A stretch of 64,000 bases of DNA, from NCBI GenBank assembly GCA_005503065.1, contig SCOE01000001.1:186001-250000 (forward strand), given 5' to 3'. Position 1 is the first letter of the stretch, and each line of letters starts with the position of its first letter. The position numbers were made by a program, and so were the translations under genes. The DNA comes from Comamonadaceae bacterium ALPHA2B. Lineage in GTDB: Bacteria; Pseudomonadota; Gammaproteobacteria; Burkholderiales; Burkholderiaceae_C. Positions 1-7,924 of the stretch are shown here, one piece after another. Under the pieces are notes generated by a model. The model saw only the letters and a program-made list of their open reading frames with translations. It was not told the DNA's origin and searched no databases.

Positions 1-219
1 GTCCTTCAGGCCCAGCACCGTGTCGAAATAGTGCGCGCCGATCTCCACCGACGACTCGCCCACCTTGTGCGCCGCGTGCGGCACCGGGTGCGCCCGGCGC
101 TCCAGCACCAGCACGTCGATGCCCTCGAAGCGCTGCTTGAGCTGCAGCGCGAGCGTGAGGCCCGCCAGCCCGCCGCCCATGATGATCACGTCGTGGTGGT
201 CGAGGGCGGCATCGGTCAT
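1..219 (-). CDS. FAD-dependent oxidoreductase, N-terminal part only (runs off the left edge)
   Basis: The visible 73 residues start at the ATG whose complement lies at 217-219. After about eight residues comes a beta strand followed by a glycine-rich dinucleotide loop (GGGLAGL), then a basic and acidic strand end ([10 protein letters not shown]), which is the Rossmann FAD-binding signature of the tryptophan-halogenase/geranylgeranyl-reductase-like flavoproteins. It starts 9 nt after the stop of the chain-length-factor gene, so it is cotranscribed with the two ketosynthase-like genes. Flavoproteins of this kind are found in aryl polyene clusters, which is the basis for the context assignment; the substrate cannot be read from this fragment. 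The C-terminal part and the stop lie outside the window. Confidence 0.75.
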   Translation of the reverse strand, partial: MTDAALDHHDVIIMGGGLAGLTLALQLKQRFEGIDVLVLERRAHPVPHAAHKVGESSVEIGAHYFDTVLGLKD

Positions 220-228
220 GGGCGAGTC

Positions 229-1035
229 CTAGGCGGGTCGGAGGGTCAGTTCGAGCGCGAGCTGCGGCGACAGCGGCATGCGCAGCGGCGGGCTGTCGGG
301 CCCCAGCGTGGCCAGGGCCTCGAAGAGCGGCAGCAGGTCGGAGATCGCGTTGGGCGGCAGCGCCTGCGCCGCGGCCGATTGCAGCGGAGCGCGGGCGGCG
401 GGGCCGTGCACCAGCGTCCAGTCGACGGCCGCCACCGTGCGCTCGGTGCGCTCCGGCGCGAGCACGAAGCCGCCGGCCAGCAGGCCTTCGCTCACGTGCA
501 CCTGCTTGAGCGGGCCTACCGCCTCGGCGTCGAAGCCCACCACCAGCAGCGGCTGCGCGTCGGCCGCGCACTGGGCAGCAGCCTCCAGCAGCGCGGCGGC
601 GAAGGTGTTGTCGAAGGCGCTGAGCGAGTTGCTGGCCTGCTGGCAGCCGGTGCCGATGGTCCAGTAGCCCACCGCGGCGTTGTGCACCGAGTTGTGGAAC
701 TTGATCGGCGACAACTGCGTGGGCGCCGTGGCCAGCGTGGCGCACATGTAGTCGTTGATGGCCAGGTCGCCATGCGCCGACGCGAAGACGCAGGGCAGGT
801 CGGCCGCCGCGCGGCCCGAGGCCGCAACGCTGGCGCCGGCCACTTCGAGCGCCAGCGCCACCGTGTCGGGCGCCCGCCGGCGTTCGGCCGGGGCCAGCAC
901 CTGCGGCGACGGGCGCTTGGCCGGCGGGTCGGCCGGCGCGCCTTCGCCGCGGAAGGCGGCGCGGGCGACGTCCCAGCCGGGCAGGGTGGGGGCCCAGAAC
1001 GCCAGCCCTTCGATATACAGCGTCGGCGCGCTCAT
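229..1035 (-). CDS. Beta-ketoacyl synthase-like chain-length factor
   Basis: A 268-residue protein resembling the N-terminal half of a thiolase-fold ketosynthase. It has the region around GYWTIGTGCQQASNSLSAF and a later VVGFDAEA strand, but lacks the full Cys-His-His set seen in the upstream ketosynthase. Proteins of this size and type (beta-ketoacyl synthase N-terminal-like domain) are encoded beside the ketosynthase in aryl polyene and related clusters and pair with it as a chain-length or accessory subunit. The ATG overlaps the stop of the ketosynthase gene by 4 nt (ATGA), indicating translational coupling. The exact role here is inferred from that pairing. Confidence 0.8.
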   Translation of the reverse strand: MSAPTLYIEGLAFWAPTLPGWDVARAAFRGEGAPADPPAKRPSPQVLAPAERRRAPDTVALALEVAGASVAASGRAAADLPCVFASAHGDLAINDYMCATLATAPTQLSPIKFHNSVHNAAVGYWTIGTGCQQASNSLSAFDNTFAAALLEAAAQCAADAQPLLVVGFDAEAVGPLKQVHVSEGLLAGGFVLAPERTERTVAAVDWTLVHGPAARAPLQSAAAQALPPNAISDLLPLFEALATLGPDSPPLRMPLSPQLALELTLRPA

Positions 1036-2234
1036 GCCGCCGCTCCCTTGCCGAAGATCAGCGCGCAGTTGTTGCCGCCGAATCCGAAGGAGTTCGACAG
1101 CGCATAGCGCACCTCGCCCTTGGCCGGCTTCAACCGGATCTGCGGCCCGCACACCGGGTCGGGCGTCACGCTGTTCACGGTGCCGGGCATCAGGCCCGTC
1201 TCCAGCGCCAGCAGGCTGATCACCGCCTCGACGATGCCGGCCGCGCCCAGCGTGTGGCCGGTGAAGCCCTTGGTCGAGCTGGCATGCGTGCGCGCCGGGA
1301 AGCGGCGCGCCACCAGCGCGGCCTCGACCTCGTCGTTCTTCGCGCTCGCCGTGCCGTGCATGTTGATGTAGTCGATCGCGTCGGGCGCGAGGCCCGCACG
1401 GGCGAGCGCATCGTTGAGCGCGCGCTCGGCGCCGGCGCCTTCGGGGTGCGGCGTCGACATGTGGTGCGCGTCGCTCGCCTCGCCGTAGCCCAGCAGTTCG
1501 AGGGGGCCCGTGCCACGTTCCAACAGCGCGAAGCCGGCGGCCTCGCCCAGCGAGATGCCGCCGCGTTCCACGTCGAAGGGCTGGCAGGGCTTGTTCGACA
1601 CCAGCTCCAGCGAGTTGAAGCCGAAAAGCACGCTGCCGCACAGCGTATCGACGCCGCCGACCACGGCCGCATCGATCAGGCCCAGGCGCATCAGCCGTTC
1701 GGCCGAGGCGAAGACCTTGGCGCTGGACGAGCAGGCCGTCGACAGCGTTTCGTTTGGGCCTTCCAGGCCCAGCGCCGCGGCCACGAACAGGCCCAGCGAG
1801 TGCGTGGTGTGCAGCTCGCTGTGGCGCATGCGTTCGGGAAAGCGCCCCTCGGCGTCCATCTGCGTGTAGGCCAGCTCGGTGTCGCCGATGCTGGAGGTGG
1901 AGGTGCCCACGATCACCGCCACGCGGTGCGCGCCGTAGCGTTCGCGCGCGGCGCGCGCCGCCTCGATGAAGCCGTCGGCGTTCAGCCCCTTCCAGGCCAG
2001 GCGGTTGTTGCGGCAGTCCCAGCTCGCAAGCTCGGGCGGCAGGGCCACCTCTTCCACGCCGTCGACGCGGCCGATGAAGGTGGCCAGGCGCTGCTCGGCC
2101 GGTTCGCCGAAATCGTTGGCCCGCAGGCCGCTCCTGGATTGTTCGAGCCCTTCGAGCAACGCGGCCTTGCCGGTGCCCAGGGCGGTGGTGGCCGTGAAGG
2201 CGCTGATCTTCAGGGGTGGGATTCGCTGGGGCAC
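1032..2234 (-). CDS. Beta-ketoacyl-ACP synthase (FabF-like), aryl-polyene type
   Basis: Condensing enzyme that would elongate acyl chains on an acyl carrier protein. With the GTG start at 2234 the protein is 400 residues, the normal FabF length, and begins just before the first conserved strand (LKISAFTATTALGTG). An in-frame ATG at 2333 would add 33 residues of unlikely, proline- and arginine-rich sequence. The catalytic set is intact: nucleophile Cys168 in TACSSS, His293 in NMHGTA, His327 in KGFTGH, and the C-terminal NSFGFGG loop. It forms an operon with the chain-length factor and flavoprotein downstream, which suggests the edge of an aryl polyene-like cluster extending to the left of the window. 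Confidence 0.88.
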   Translation of the reverse strand: MPQRIPPLKISAFTATTALGTGKAALLEGLEQSRSGLRANDFGEPAEQRLATFIGRVDGVEEVALPPELASWDCRNNRLAWKGLNADGFIEAARAARERYGAHRVAVIVGTSTSSIGDTELAYTQMDAEGRFPERMRHSELHTTHSLGLFVAAALGLEGPNETLSTACSSSAKVFASAERLMRLGLIDAAVVGGVDTLCGSVLFGFNSLELVSNKPCQPFDVERGGISLGEAAGFALLERGTGPLELLGYGEASDAHHMSTPHPEGAGAERALNDALARAGLAPDAIDYINMHGTASAKNDEVEAALVARRFPARTHASSTKGFTGHTLGAAGIVEAVISLLALETGLMPGTVNSVTPDPVCGPQIRLKPAKGEVRYALSNSFGFGGNNCALIFGKGAAA

Positions 2235-2334
2235 GGTCGGTGTGTCAGGAATGTGGCCGGGAGGGGGAGCGCCGAGCGTACCAGCCCGCCTGCCGCCGGC
2301 TGTCGGCGCACGGCGCAAACCACAGTGCGCCAAA

Positions 2335-2394
2335 CTGCTATCGAATTAATAGCTGTCTCCGCCCGTCTGGCGGGCGCTTCAGGCCTTTTTGGCT
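2335..2394 (+). repeat. Interspersed repeat family R, copy 1
   Basis: A copy of a 60-nt element that recurs at 9198, 27005 and, inverted, at 12814 and 45389. Shared pieces are a TTGCTAT-like start, an AT-rich AATTAATAGCTG segment, a hairpin of the type CGCCCG-loop-CGGGCG, and an end of AGGCCTTTTT. Here it lies between the ketosynthase start and the 3' end of the AmpG-like gene and overlaps the latter by 16 nt, so it supplies the last residues (AKKA) and stop codon of that protein. Confidence 0.8.
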
Positions 2395-3761
2395 CGAGAA
2401 GCCAGGGCCACCAGCACCAGCACCGGCACCCCCAGCAAGGCGGTGCTCACGAAGAACATCTGGTAACCAAAAGCATCGACGAACACGCCCGAATAGCCCG
2501 CGATGAACTTCGGCAGCAACAGCATCATCGAGCTGAACAGCGCGTACTGCGTGGCCGAGTAGCTCACGTTCGTCAGGCTCGACAGGTAGGCGATGAAGGC
2601 CGCCGACGCGATGCCGCCGGCCAGGTTGTCGGCCGACACCACCGCCACCAGCGCCGTCACGTCGTGCCCGCGGGTGGCCAGCCAGGCAAAGAGCAGGTTG
2701 CTCGCGGCGCTGAGCACCGCGCCCAGCATCAGCACCCGCATCACGCCCAGGCGCATCGACAGCACGCCGCCCACGAAGGCGCCCACCAGCGTCATCACCA
2801 CGCCGTAGATCTTGCTGACCGTGGCGACTTCGTCCTTGGTGAAGCCCATGTCCACGTAGAAGGGGTTGGCCATGATGCCCATCACCACGTCGCTGATGCG
2901 GTAGATGGCGATCAGCGCCAGGATCAGCGCCGCCTGCCAGCGGTAGCGGCGGATGAAGTCGGCAAAGGGCTCCACCAGCGCGCTGCGCAGCCAGTCGGCC
3001 GCGTTCTTCGCGGGCGGCAGCGCGCGCCGCGCCGGCTCGGGCGACAGCAGCACCGTCAGCACGCCCACCGCCATCGAGGCGGCCATCACCAGGTAGGCCG
3101 TGCGCCAGGCGCCGTTATGGTAGCCGGTGGCGGCGGCGCCGGCCGCCGAGGTCTCGGCCCAGGCCGCCACCCACAGCACGCCCGCGCCGGCCCAGATCAT
3201 CGCGAGACGGTAGCCCGTCTGGTAGGCCGCGGCCAGCGCCGCCTGCTTGCGCGATTCGGCCGACTCGATGCGAAAGGCGTCCAGCGCGATGTCCTGCGTG
3301 GCCGAGCCGAAGGCCACCAGCAGCGCGCACCACACCAGCGGCTCCAGCCCCGCGCGCGGGTCGTTCACCGCCATGCCCGCCAGCCCCGCGATCACCAGCC
3401 CCTGCGCGAACAGCAGCCAGCCGCGCCGGCGCCCCAGCAGCGTGGTGAGCGGCGGCAGCGGCAGCCGGTCGACCAGCGGCGCCCACACCCACTTGAAGCC
3501 GTAGGCCAGGCCCACCCAGCTCAGGTAGCCGATGGTGGCGCGGTCGATGCCCGCCTCGCGCAGCCGGAAGCTCAGCGTGCCCAGCACCAGCAGCAGCGGC
3601 AGCCCGGCCGCGAAACCCAGCGCGAACATGCGCAGCGTCGCGGGTTCGAGGTACACCTTCAGCGTTTCGTGCCAGGGGAGCCTGGCCGGCGCCTCGGCAG
3701 ATGCGGCCGGCTCGGCGCGTGAGGCCGCCGTGTCGGCGGCGCTGCGTGGGGGAACGGACAT
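2379..3761 (-). CDS. ampG: AmpG-like MFS permease
   Basis: A 460-residue protein with about 12 to 14 hydrophobic segments and the start of an AmpG-type MFS fold: ETLKVYLEP, then ALGFAAGLPLLLVLGTLSFRL, and the TQDIALDAFRIE motif near the cytoplasmic loop of the first half. AmpG proteins import anhydromuropeptides during cell-wall recycling, and the family also includes acetyl-CoA-transporter-like members. The start at 3761 (MSVPPRS) was chosen because the longer reading frame to 3950 would add a low-complexity tail through the intergenic palindrome. The C-terminus ends inside repeat copy R1, so its last four residues are repeat-derived. It is a single gene, divergent from the M48 peptidase. 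Confidence 0.85.
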   Translation of the reverse strand: MSVPPRSAADTAASRAEPAASAEAPARLPWHETLKVYLEPATLRMFALGFAAGLPLLLVLGTLSFRLREAGIDRATIGYLSWVGLAYGFKWVWAPLVDRLPLPPLTTLLGRRRGWLLFAQGLVIAGLAGMAVNDPRAGLEPLVWCALLVAFGSATQDIALDAFRIESAESRKQAALAAAYQTGYRLAMIWAGAGVLWVAAWAETSAAGAAATGYHNGAWRTAYLVMAASMAVGVLTVLLSPEPARRALPPAKNAADWLRSALVEPFADFIRRYRWQAALILALIAIYRISDVVMGIMANPFYVDMGFTKDEVATVSKIYGVVMTLVGAFVGGVLSMRLGVMRVLMLGAVLSAASNLLFAWLATRGHDVTALVAVVSADNLAGGIASAAFIAYLSSLTNVSYSATQYALFSSMMLLLPKFIAGYSGVFVDAFGYQMFFVSTALLGVPVLVLVALASRAKKA

Positions 3762-3819
3762 GGGCCGCCATTCTCCCCGAGCCGTGCGGCCTCGGGCCTG
3801 ACCGCCGCTCGGTATGCCT

Positions 3820-3840
3820 CCCTCTCCCCCCGGGAGAGGG
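3820..3840. repeat. GC-rich palindromic intergenic element
   Basis: A near-perfect palindrome CCCTCTCCC-CCCGGGAGAGGG, followed by GGCCGGGGCGGGGGC, between two divergent genes. Short elements of this kind recur in many GC-rich proteobacterial genomes. Its position upstream of both genes argues against a terminator; it could form a hairpin in the leader of either transcript. Confidence 0.55.
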
Positions 3841-3948
3841 CCGGGGCGGGGGCACTCAGCCTCTGCAGCAGCACCCGCCCGAAAAATGACCTTGGCCGTC
3901 CCCACCCATCGCTTGGGTTTTCCCCGCCGCACCTCTATCTTCCCGCCC

Positions 3949-4827
3949 ATGTGCCAACGCTGCGCCTCCGCCCTCGCCTCTCCGTCATCGCCATCGGCCG
4001 CCCGCGCTCATTGGCAGCCCCGCCGCGCCTTCCTGCTCGCGGCCGCGGCCACGGTGGCCGCCGGCCCCGCGCTGGCCCAGGTCGACGTCGGCAAGCCGTC
4101 GATGACCCGCACCCTCGTCCCCGCCGACGCATTGGAAAAAGCCGCCGTGCAGCAGTACGGCCAGCTGCTTCAACAGGCTCAGGCCAAGAAGGCGCTGGCG
4201 CCCGAGAGCAACGCGCAACTGCAGAAGCTGCGCGCCATCGCCAGGAAGCTGATCCCCTTCACCCCCAAGTGGAACGAGCGCGCCGCCGGATGGAAGTGGG
4301 AGGTCAACCTCATCGGCAGCCAGCAGGTCAATGCCTTCTGCATGCCCGGCGGCAAGATCGCCTTCTTCACCGGCATCCTCGACCAGCTGAAGCTCAGCGA
4401 CGACGAGATCGCCATGGTCATGGGCCATGAGATGGCGCATGCCCTGCGCGAGCACGCCCGCGAGCGCCTGGCCAAGACCACCGGCACCAGCGCCGCCCTG
4501 CGCCTGGGCGCGTCGGTGCTGGGCCTGGGCGACTGGGGCGACCTGGCCGCGCGCGGCGGCTCGCAGCTGCTCGCCCTCAAGTTCAGCCGCGACGACGAGA
4601 CCGAGGCCGACCTCGTCGGCCTGGAGCTGGCCGCCCGCGCCGGCTACGACCCCAAGGCCTCCGTCAGCCTGTGGAACAAGATGGCCCAGGTCGGCAACGG
4701 CAAGGGCACGCCCGGCGCACTGAGCTTTCTGTCGACCCACCCCACCGGCCCCGACCGCATCAAGCGGCTGGAAGCCAACGTGCCCAAGGTCGAGGGCCTG
4801 TACCGCGCCGCCACCGGCAAGGGCTGA
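3949..4827 (+). CDS. M48 family metallopeptidase, exported
   Basis: A 292-residue zinc peptidase. An N-terminal segment with arginines followed by AFLLAAAATVAAGPALA (about residues 27-43) is a signal peptide, probably cleaved after ALA, which places the enzyme in the periplasm. The zinc site HEMAH is at residues 160-164, with the third ligand Glu219 in DDETEADLVG. The C-terminal FLSTHPTGPDRIKRLE is the usual HP-x-x-x-x-R region of this family. The family includes Oma1/HtpX/BepA-like quality-control proteases; this one lacks TPR repeats. The start at 3949 gives the best signal peptide. Divergent from the AmpG-like gene. Confidence 0.88.
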   Translation: MCQRCASALASPSSPSAARAHWQPRRAFLLAAAATVAAGPALAQVDVGKPSMTRTLVPADALEKAAVQQYGQLLQQAQAKKALAPESNAQLQKLRAIARKLIPFTPKWNERAAGWKWEVNLIGSQQVNAFCMPGGKIAFFTGILDQLKLSDDEIAMVMGHEMAHALREHARERLAKTTGTSAALRLGASVLGLGDWGDLAARGGSQLLALKFSRDDETEADLVGLELAARAGYDPKASVSLWNKMAQVGNGKGTPGALSFLSTHPTGPDRIKRLEANVPKVEGLYRAATGKG

Positions 4828-4861
4828 GCAAGCGCCATCCGTTCGTGCCGAGTCCACCCCC

Positions 4862-4925
4862 ATCCGTTCACGCTGAGCTTGTCGAAGCGCAGCCCAAGGC
4901 TTCGACAAGCTCAGCCCGAACGGAT
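4862..4925. repeat. Interspersed inverted repeat family S, copy 1
   Basis: Two arms, ATCCGTTC and GCTGAGCTTGTCGAAGC, face their complements GCTTCGACAAGCTCAGC and GAACGGAT across a 10-nt loop. The same arms occur at 9313, 27110 and as a single arm at 60567. It lies downstream of the M48 gene and upstream of the TrhA-like gene, and its size and shape resemble REP elements. It could act as an RNA hairpin at the end of the peptidase transcript. Confidence 0.85.
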
Positions 4926-5047
4926 GGATTTGTGGACCGACGCCCGCCTGTCATCCCACACCGCTAGCATCGGCCATCCCGCCGCACCCACCCAGGCATG
5001 GCCCGCGTGTTGCTTGTAAAACGTGCACGCCCGCCCGTCTTCCCCTC

Positions 5048-5698
5048 ATGGCCGCCATCCTCATCCGCGAACAGACCCTCGGCGAAGAAATCGCCAACGC
5101 CATCAGCCACGGCCTGGGCTGCCTGCTGGCCATCGCGTCGCTGCCCATCCTCGTGCAGCACGCGGCGCAGCGCGGCGACCTGGCGCAGGTCGTCGCCGCC
5201 AGCGTCTTCGCCGGCACGGCCATCCTGCTGTACTTCGTCTCCACCCTGTATCACGCACTGCCGGCCGGCCGCGCCAAGGGCTGGTTCAACCGGCTCGACC
5301 ACGCGTCGATCTACCTCTTCATCGCCGGCAGCTACATGCCCTATGTGCTGGGCGTGCTCAAGGGCGCCTGGGGCTGGTCGCTGTTCGCGATCGTGTGGGC
5401 CGCCGCGGCCCTCGGCGTGGGCGCCAAGCTGCTCGACCGGCTGAAGCACCCGCTGTGGTCCACGGGCCTGTACGTGGCCATGGGCTGGGTCGCCGTCGTG
5501 GCCGCCGTGCCGCTCATCGAGCGCATGTCGGCCGCGGGGCTGTGGTGGCTGCTGGCGGGGGGCGTGTCGTACACGCTGGGGGCGGTGGTGTTTCTGCTCG
5601 ATTCACGGGTGCGGTATGCGCACTTCGTGTGGCACCTGTTCGTGCTGGGGGGCAGCACGTGCCACTTCTTTGCGGCGTTGTGGCATTCGGCGGCGTGA
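5048..5698 (+). CDS. trhA: TrhA/hemolysin III family membrane protein
   Basis: A 216-residue protein with seven hydrophobic segments and the family signatures: an N-terminal EEIANAISHGLG, then STLYHALP with its conserved His, RLDHASIYLFIAGSYMP, and a C-terminal FVWHLFVLGGSTCHFFA. The conserved Ser, Asp and three His residues match the metal-binding set of the PAQR/hemolysin III fold. Despite the historical name, members are involved in membrane energetics and lipid homeostasis rather than toxin activity. It stands alone and converges with the esterase gene. Confidence 0.9.
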   Translation: MAAILIREQTLGEEIANAISHGLGCLLAIASLPILVQHAAQRGDLAQVVAASVFAGTAILLYFVSTLYHALPAGRAKGWFNRLDHASIYLFIAGSYMPYVLGVLKGAWGWSLFAIVWAAAALGVGAKLLDRLKHPLWSTGLYVAMGWVAVVAAVPLIERMSAAGLWWLLAGGVSYTLGAVVFLLDSRVRYAHFVWHLFVLGGSTCHFFAALWHSAA

Positions 5699-5776
5699 AT
5701 GCCGACCGCGCCCTCGTCGCCCCACTTTCGACGCCGATGAAGCACGGCAGGCCAGGCCTGCGCATGGCAGCCGAGC

Positions 5777-6661
5777 CTATTTGAAGATCATCGCCATGGA
5801 GTCTTCGAAGGCAGGGAGGTCCGTCCCGACATGCGATGTGTCGTAGGTATTGAGCACCAGCGTGAACCCCGCATAGCGGCGCGCCTGCAGGTCTGCGTAG
5901 ACCTTGCCCACGGCGTCGTAGTTGCAAGCGGTCGTGCTGGAGCACCGCGCAAGGATGAGGGTGGCCGGGAGCACCCTGTCTTTCATGGTGTCATACATCT
6001 TCCCTGCCAGTTCGTCGGTGCCCGATTGCTGGAAGGAGCCTTCGAAAGACAGGAAGTGCGTGAAGGTGAGCGTGCCCGTTGCGCCTTCCATGAACAGCGC
6101 CTGGCCGGTCATGCTGCCGCCCAATGACAGCCCGGTGAGGATGCGCATGCTCGGGTCGGCGCGGTACTTCGACTCGACATAGGGAACCAGTTCGCCCGCC
6201 AGGAAGGCGTGGTAGGCCACATAGCCGGGAGCCGTGAAGTCGATCGCCCTGCGATCGGTTCGACCGATCCCCACCAGGATGGCCCGCACGCCTCTGCGCT
6301 CCAGGATCGCCTTGAGGTTCTGGAATCGACCCGCGGGCGGGTAGGTCGCATCGCCGTCCAGTGCATAGATCACAGGAAAGCGCTTGTCGCTGGTGTCGTA
6401 CGACGGAGGCAGGTAAATGCTCAGCTCGTACGTGACCCCCACATTCCTGGAGGCCACCGAGTCGGTCACCGTTCGGCTGGCGCCGGAGCTCGCTGGAGGC
6501 GTCGGCGGCGTCCCGGGAGCGGCGGGCACGACGGCCGCGATCAGTGGAGCCCCGCCGCCGCCATCACCCCCGCCGCCGCACGCGGCCACCAGAAGGCCAC
6601 CGAGCGCGGCAGCAGCAAGTCCGCGCCATGCACGGAAACACCCGGGTGCGGAGATCTGCAT
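5777..6661 (-). CDS. Lipoprotein alpha/beta hydrolase, esterase D-like
   Basis: A 294-residue protein of the putative esterase (EsterD/Fes-like, PF00756-type) group. The start at 6661 is favoured by an AAAGGA Shine-Dalgarno 7 nt upstream. A signal peptide ends in the lipobox LVAAC with Cys28, followed by a glycine-rich tether, so the protein is probably lipid-anchored. The catalytic Ser179 sits in GLSLGG, and a C-terminal TSHVG His and a preceding Asp complete a likely triad. ALDGDATYP near residue 100 is typical of this family. It is convergent with the upstream TrhA-like gene; substrate unknown. Confidence 0.82.
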   Translation of the reverse strand: MQISAPGCFRAWRGLAAAALGGLLVAACGGGGDGGGGAPLIAAVVPAAPGTPPTPPASSGASRTVTDSVASRNVGVTYELSIYLPPSYDTSDKRFPVIYALDGDATYPPAGRFQNLKAILERRGVRAILVGIGRTDRRAIDFTAPGYVAYHAFLAGELVPYVESKYRADPSMRILTGLSLGGSMTGQALFMEGATGTLTFTHFLSFEGSFQQSGTDELAGKMYDTMKDRVLPATLILARCSSTTACNYDAVGKVYADLQARRYAGFTLVLNTYDTSHVGTDLPAFEDSMAMIFK

Positions 6662-6754
6662 CCAACGTCCTTTCGCGGCCATCACACGGGGTGGCCGCGG
6701 GCGCATCGTGCATGGCGAGCGTTGCGAGTGTCAACGTCGGCAGGGTCGGACCAG

Positions 6755-7012
6755 ATGCGCAAGAACCTGCGCGTGGCGGGCAATGCGCTCAGCCGCTCGA
6801 TCAACGCCCAGGCCGAGCACTGGATGCGCGTCGGCATGCTGGCCGAGATGCACCCCGAGCTGGACCACCGCGAGATCGCCCGCATGCTGGTGCAGGCCGA
6901 ACTGGCCGGCGGGCTGGACCTGGCCGCCGCCGTCGCCCCACCGGCGACCACCGCCAGCAGCAGCGGCACCGGCAGCAAGACCCGCGGCGCCGCCACGGCC
7001 CGCAAGCATTGA
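6755..7012 (+). CDS. ParD-like antitoxin-family protein, N-terminus uncertain
   Basis: The 85 residues contain the core of the ParD-like family (LRVAGNALSRSINAQAEHWMRVGMLAE), a ribbon-helix-helix relative, followed by an alanine- and serine-rich tail. The usual N-terminal strand of the family is not visible in this frame. A plausible N-terminus (ATG at 6713, reading MASVASVNVGRVG) lies in the neighbouring frame just upstream, so either translation starts late at 6755 or a one-base shift has separated the two parts. It sits 23 nt upstream of map, a pairing I recall from other proteobacteria. No partner toxin is visible. Confidence 0.6.
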   Translation: MRKNLRVAGNALSRSINAQAEHWMRVGMLAEMHPELDHREIARMLVQAELAGGLDLAAAVAPPATTASSSGTGSKTRGAATARKH

Positions 7013-7035
7013 AAGCCGAAGGGCGCGCAGCCAGC

Positions 7036-7809
7036 ATGACGGCCACCCGCCACGGCGTCTCGATCAAGACGCCCGAAGAAATCGCCATGGCGCGCCGCGC
7101 CGGCCAGCTCGCCGCCGAGGTACTGGCCATGATCGAGCCGCACGTCGTGCCCGGCGTGAGCACCGACGCGCTGGACCGCATCTGCCACGACCACATCGTG
7201 AACGTGCAGCGCACCATCCCGGCCAACCTGCGGTACCAGGGCTACCCCAAGACCATCCTCACCTCGGTCAACCAGGTGGTGTGCCACGGCATCCCGTCGC
7301 CCGACAAGATTTTGAAGAAGGGCGACATCGTCAACATCGACGTCGCCGTCAATCACGACGGCTGGTTCGGCGACACCAGCCGCATGTACTACGTGGGCAC
7401 GCCCGGCGTGCTGGCCCGCCGGCTGGTCGAGACCACCCACGAAGCCATGATGGCCGGCATCGCCCAGGTACGCCCCGGCGCCACCCTGGGCGACGTCGGC
7501 CACGCCATCCAGTCGGTCGCGCAGCGCGAGCGCTTCAGCGTCGTGCGCGAGTTCTGCGGCCACGGCATCGGCCGCATCTACCACGACGAACCCAACGTGC
7601 TGCACTACGGCCGCCGCGGCGAAGGCCTCGTGCTCGAGCCCGGCATGGTCTTCACCATCGAGCCCATGCTCAACGCCGGCGCCCGCGACATCCGCCACCT
7701 GCCCGATGGCTGGACCGTCGTCACCAAGGACCGGTCGCTGTCGGCGCAGTGGGAGCACATGGTGGCGGTGACGGGGGAGGGGTGTGAGGTGTTGACGGAG
7801 CTGCTCTAA
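7036..7809 (+). CDS. map: Type I methionine aminopeptidase
   Basis: A 257-residue pita-bread metallopeptidase that removes initiator methionine. All the metal ligands are present: the two aspartates in NIDVAVNHDGWFGDTS, His in CGHGIGRIYHDEP, Glu in FTIEPML and Glu in SAQWEHMVAV. The Asp-to-Asp spacing and the substrate His in VVCHGIPS are those of the bacterial type I enzyme. It directly follows the ParD-like gene and is probably cotranscribed. Many genomes with this pairing carry a second, ribosomal-operon map; whether this is the sole copy cannot be seen. Confidence 0.92.
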   Translation: MTATRHGVSIKTPEEIAMARRAGQLAAEVLAMIEPHVVPGVSTDALDRICHDHIVNVQRTIPANLRYQGYPKTILTSVNQVVCHGIPSPDKILKKGDIVNIDVAVNHDGWFGDTSRMYYVGTPGVLARRLVETTHEAMMAGIAQVRPGATLGDVGHAIQSVAQRERFSVVREFCGHGIGRIYHDEPNVLHYGRRGEGLVLEPGMVFTIEPMLNAGARDIRHLPDGWTVVTKDRSLSAQWEHMVAVTGEGCEVLTELL

Positions 7810-7924
7810 CGTCGACTGCTACGGCTCGCATGGCAAGCCACTCCGGACGTCGAACCTCGTTGCAAAGCCGGGTCTGCTGGCTGCCGCTAGGCGACTCTCG
7901 CAGACGGTCGATTCAGCGTAGCGC

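Noticed and set aside
1254-3722. Long plus-strand open frame antisense to ketosynthase and AmpG-like genes
   Set aside because: Histidine- and arginine-rich composition is that of an antisense shadow, and it contradicts two conserved enzymes.
4862-4925. CRISPR-like repeat
   Set aside because: Single inverted-arm elements far apart, with no array of spaced direct repeats and no cas genes.
6755-7809. Type II toxin-antitoxin module of ParD-like protein and Map
   Set aside because: The partner is a complete methionine aminopeptidase and not a ParE-type toxin; no toxin gene is present.
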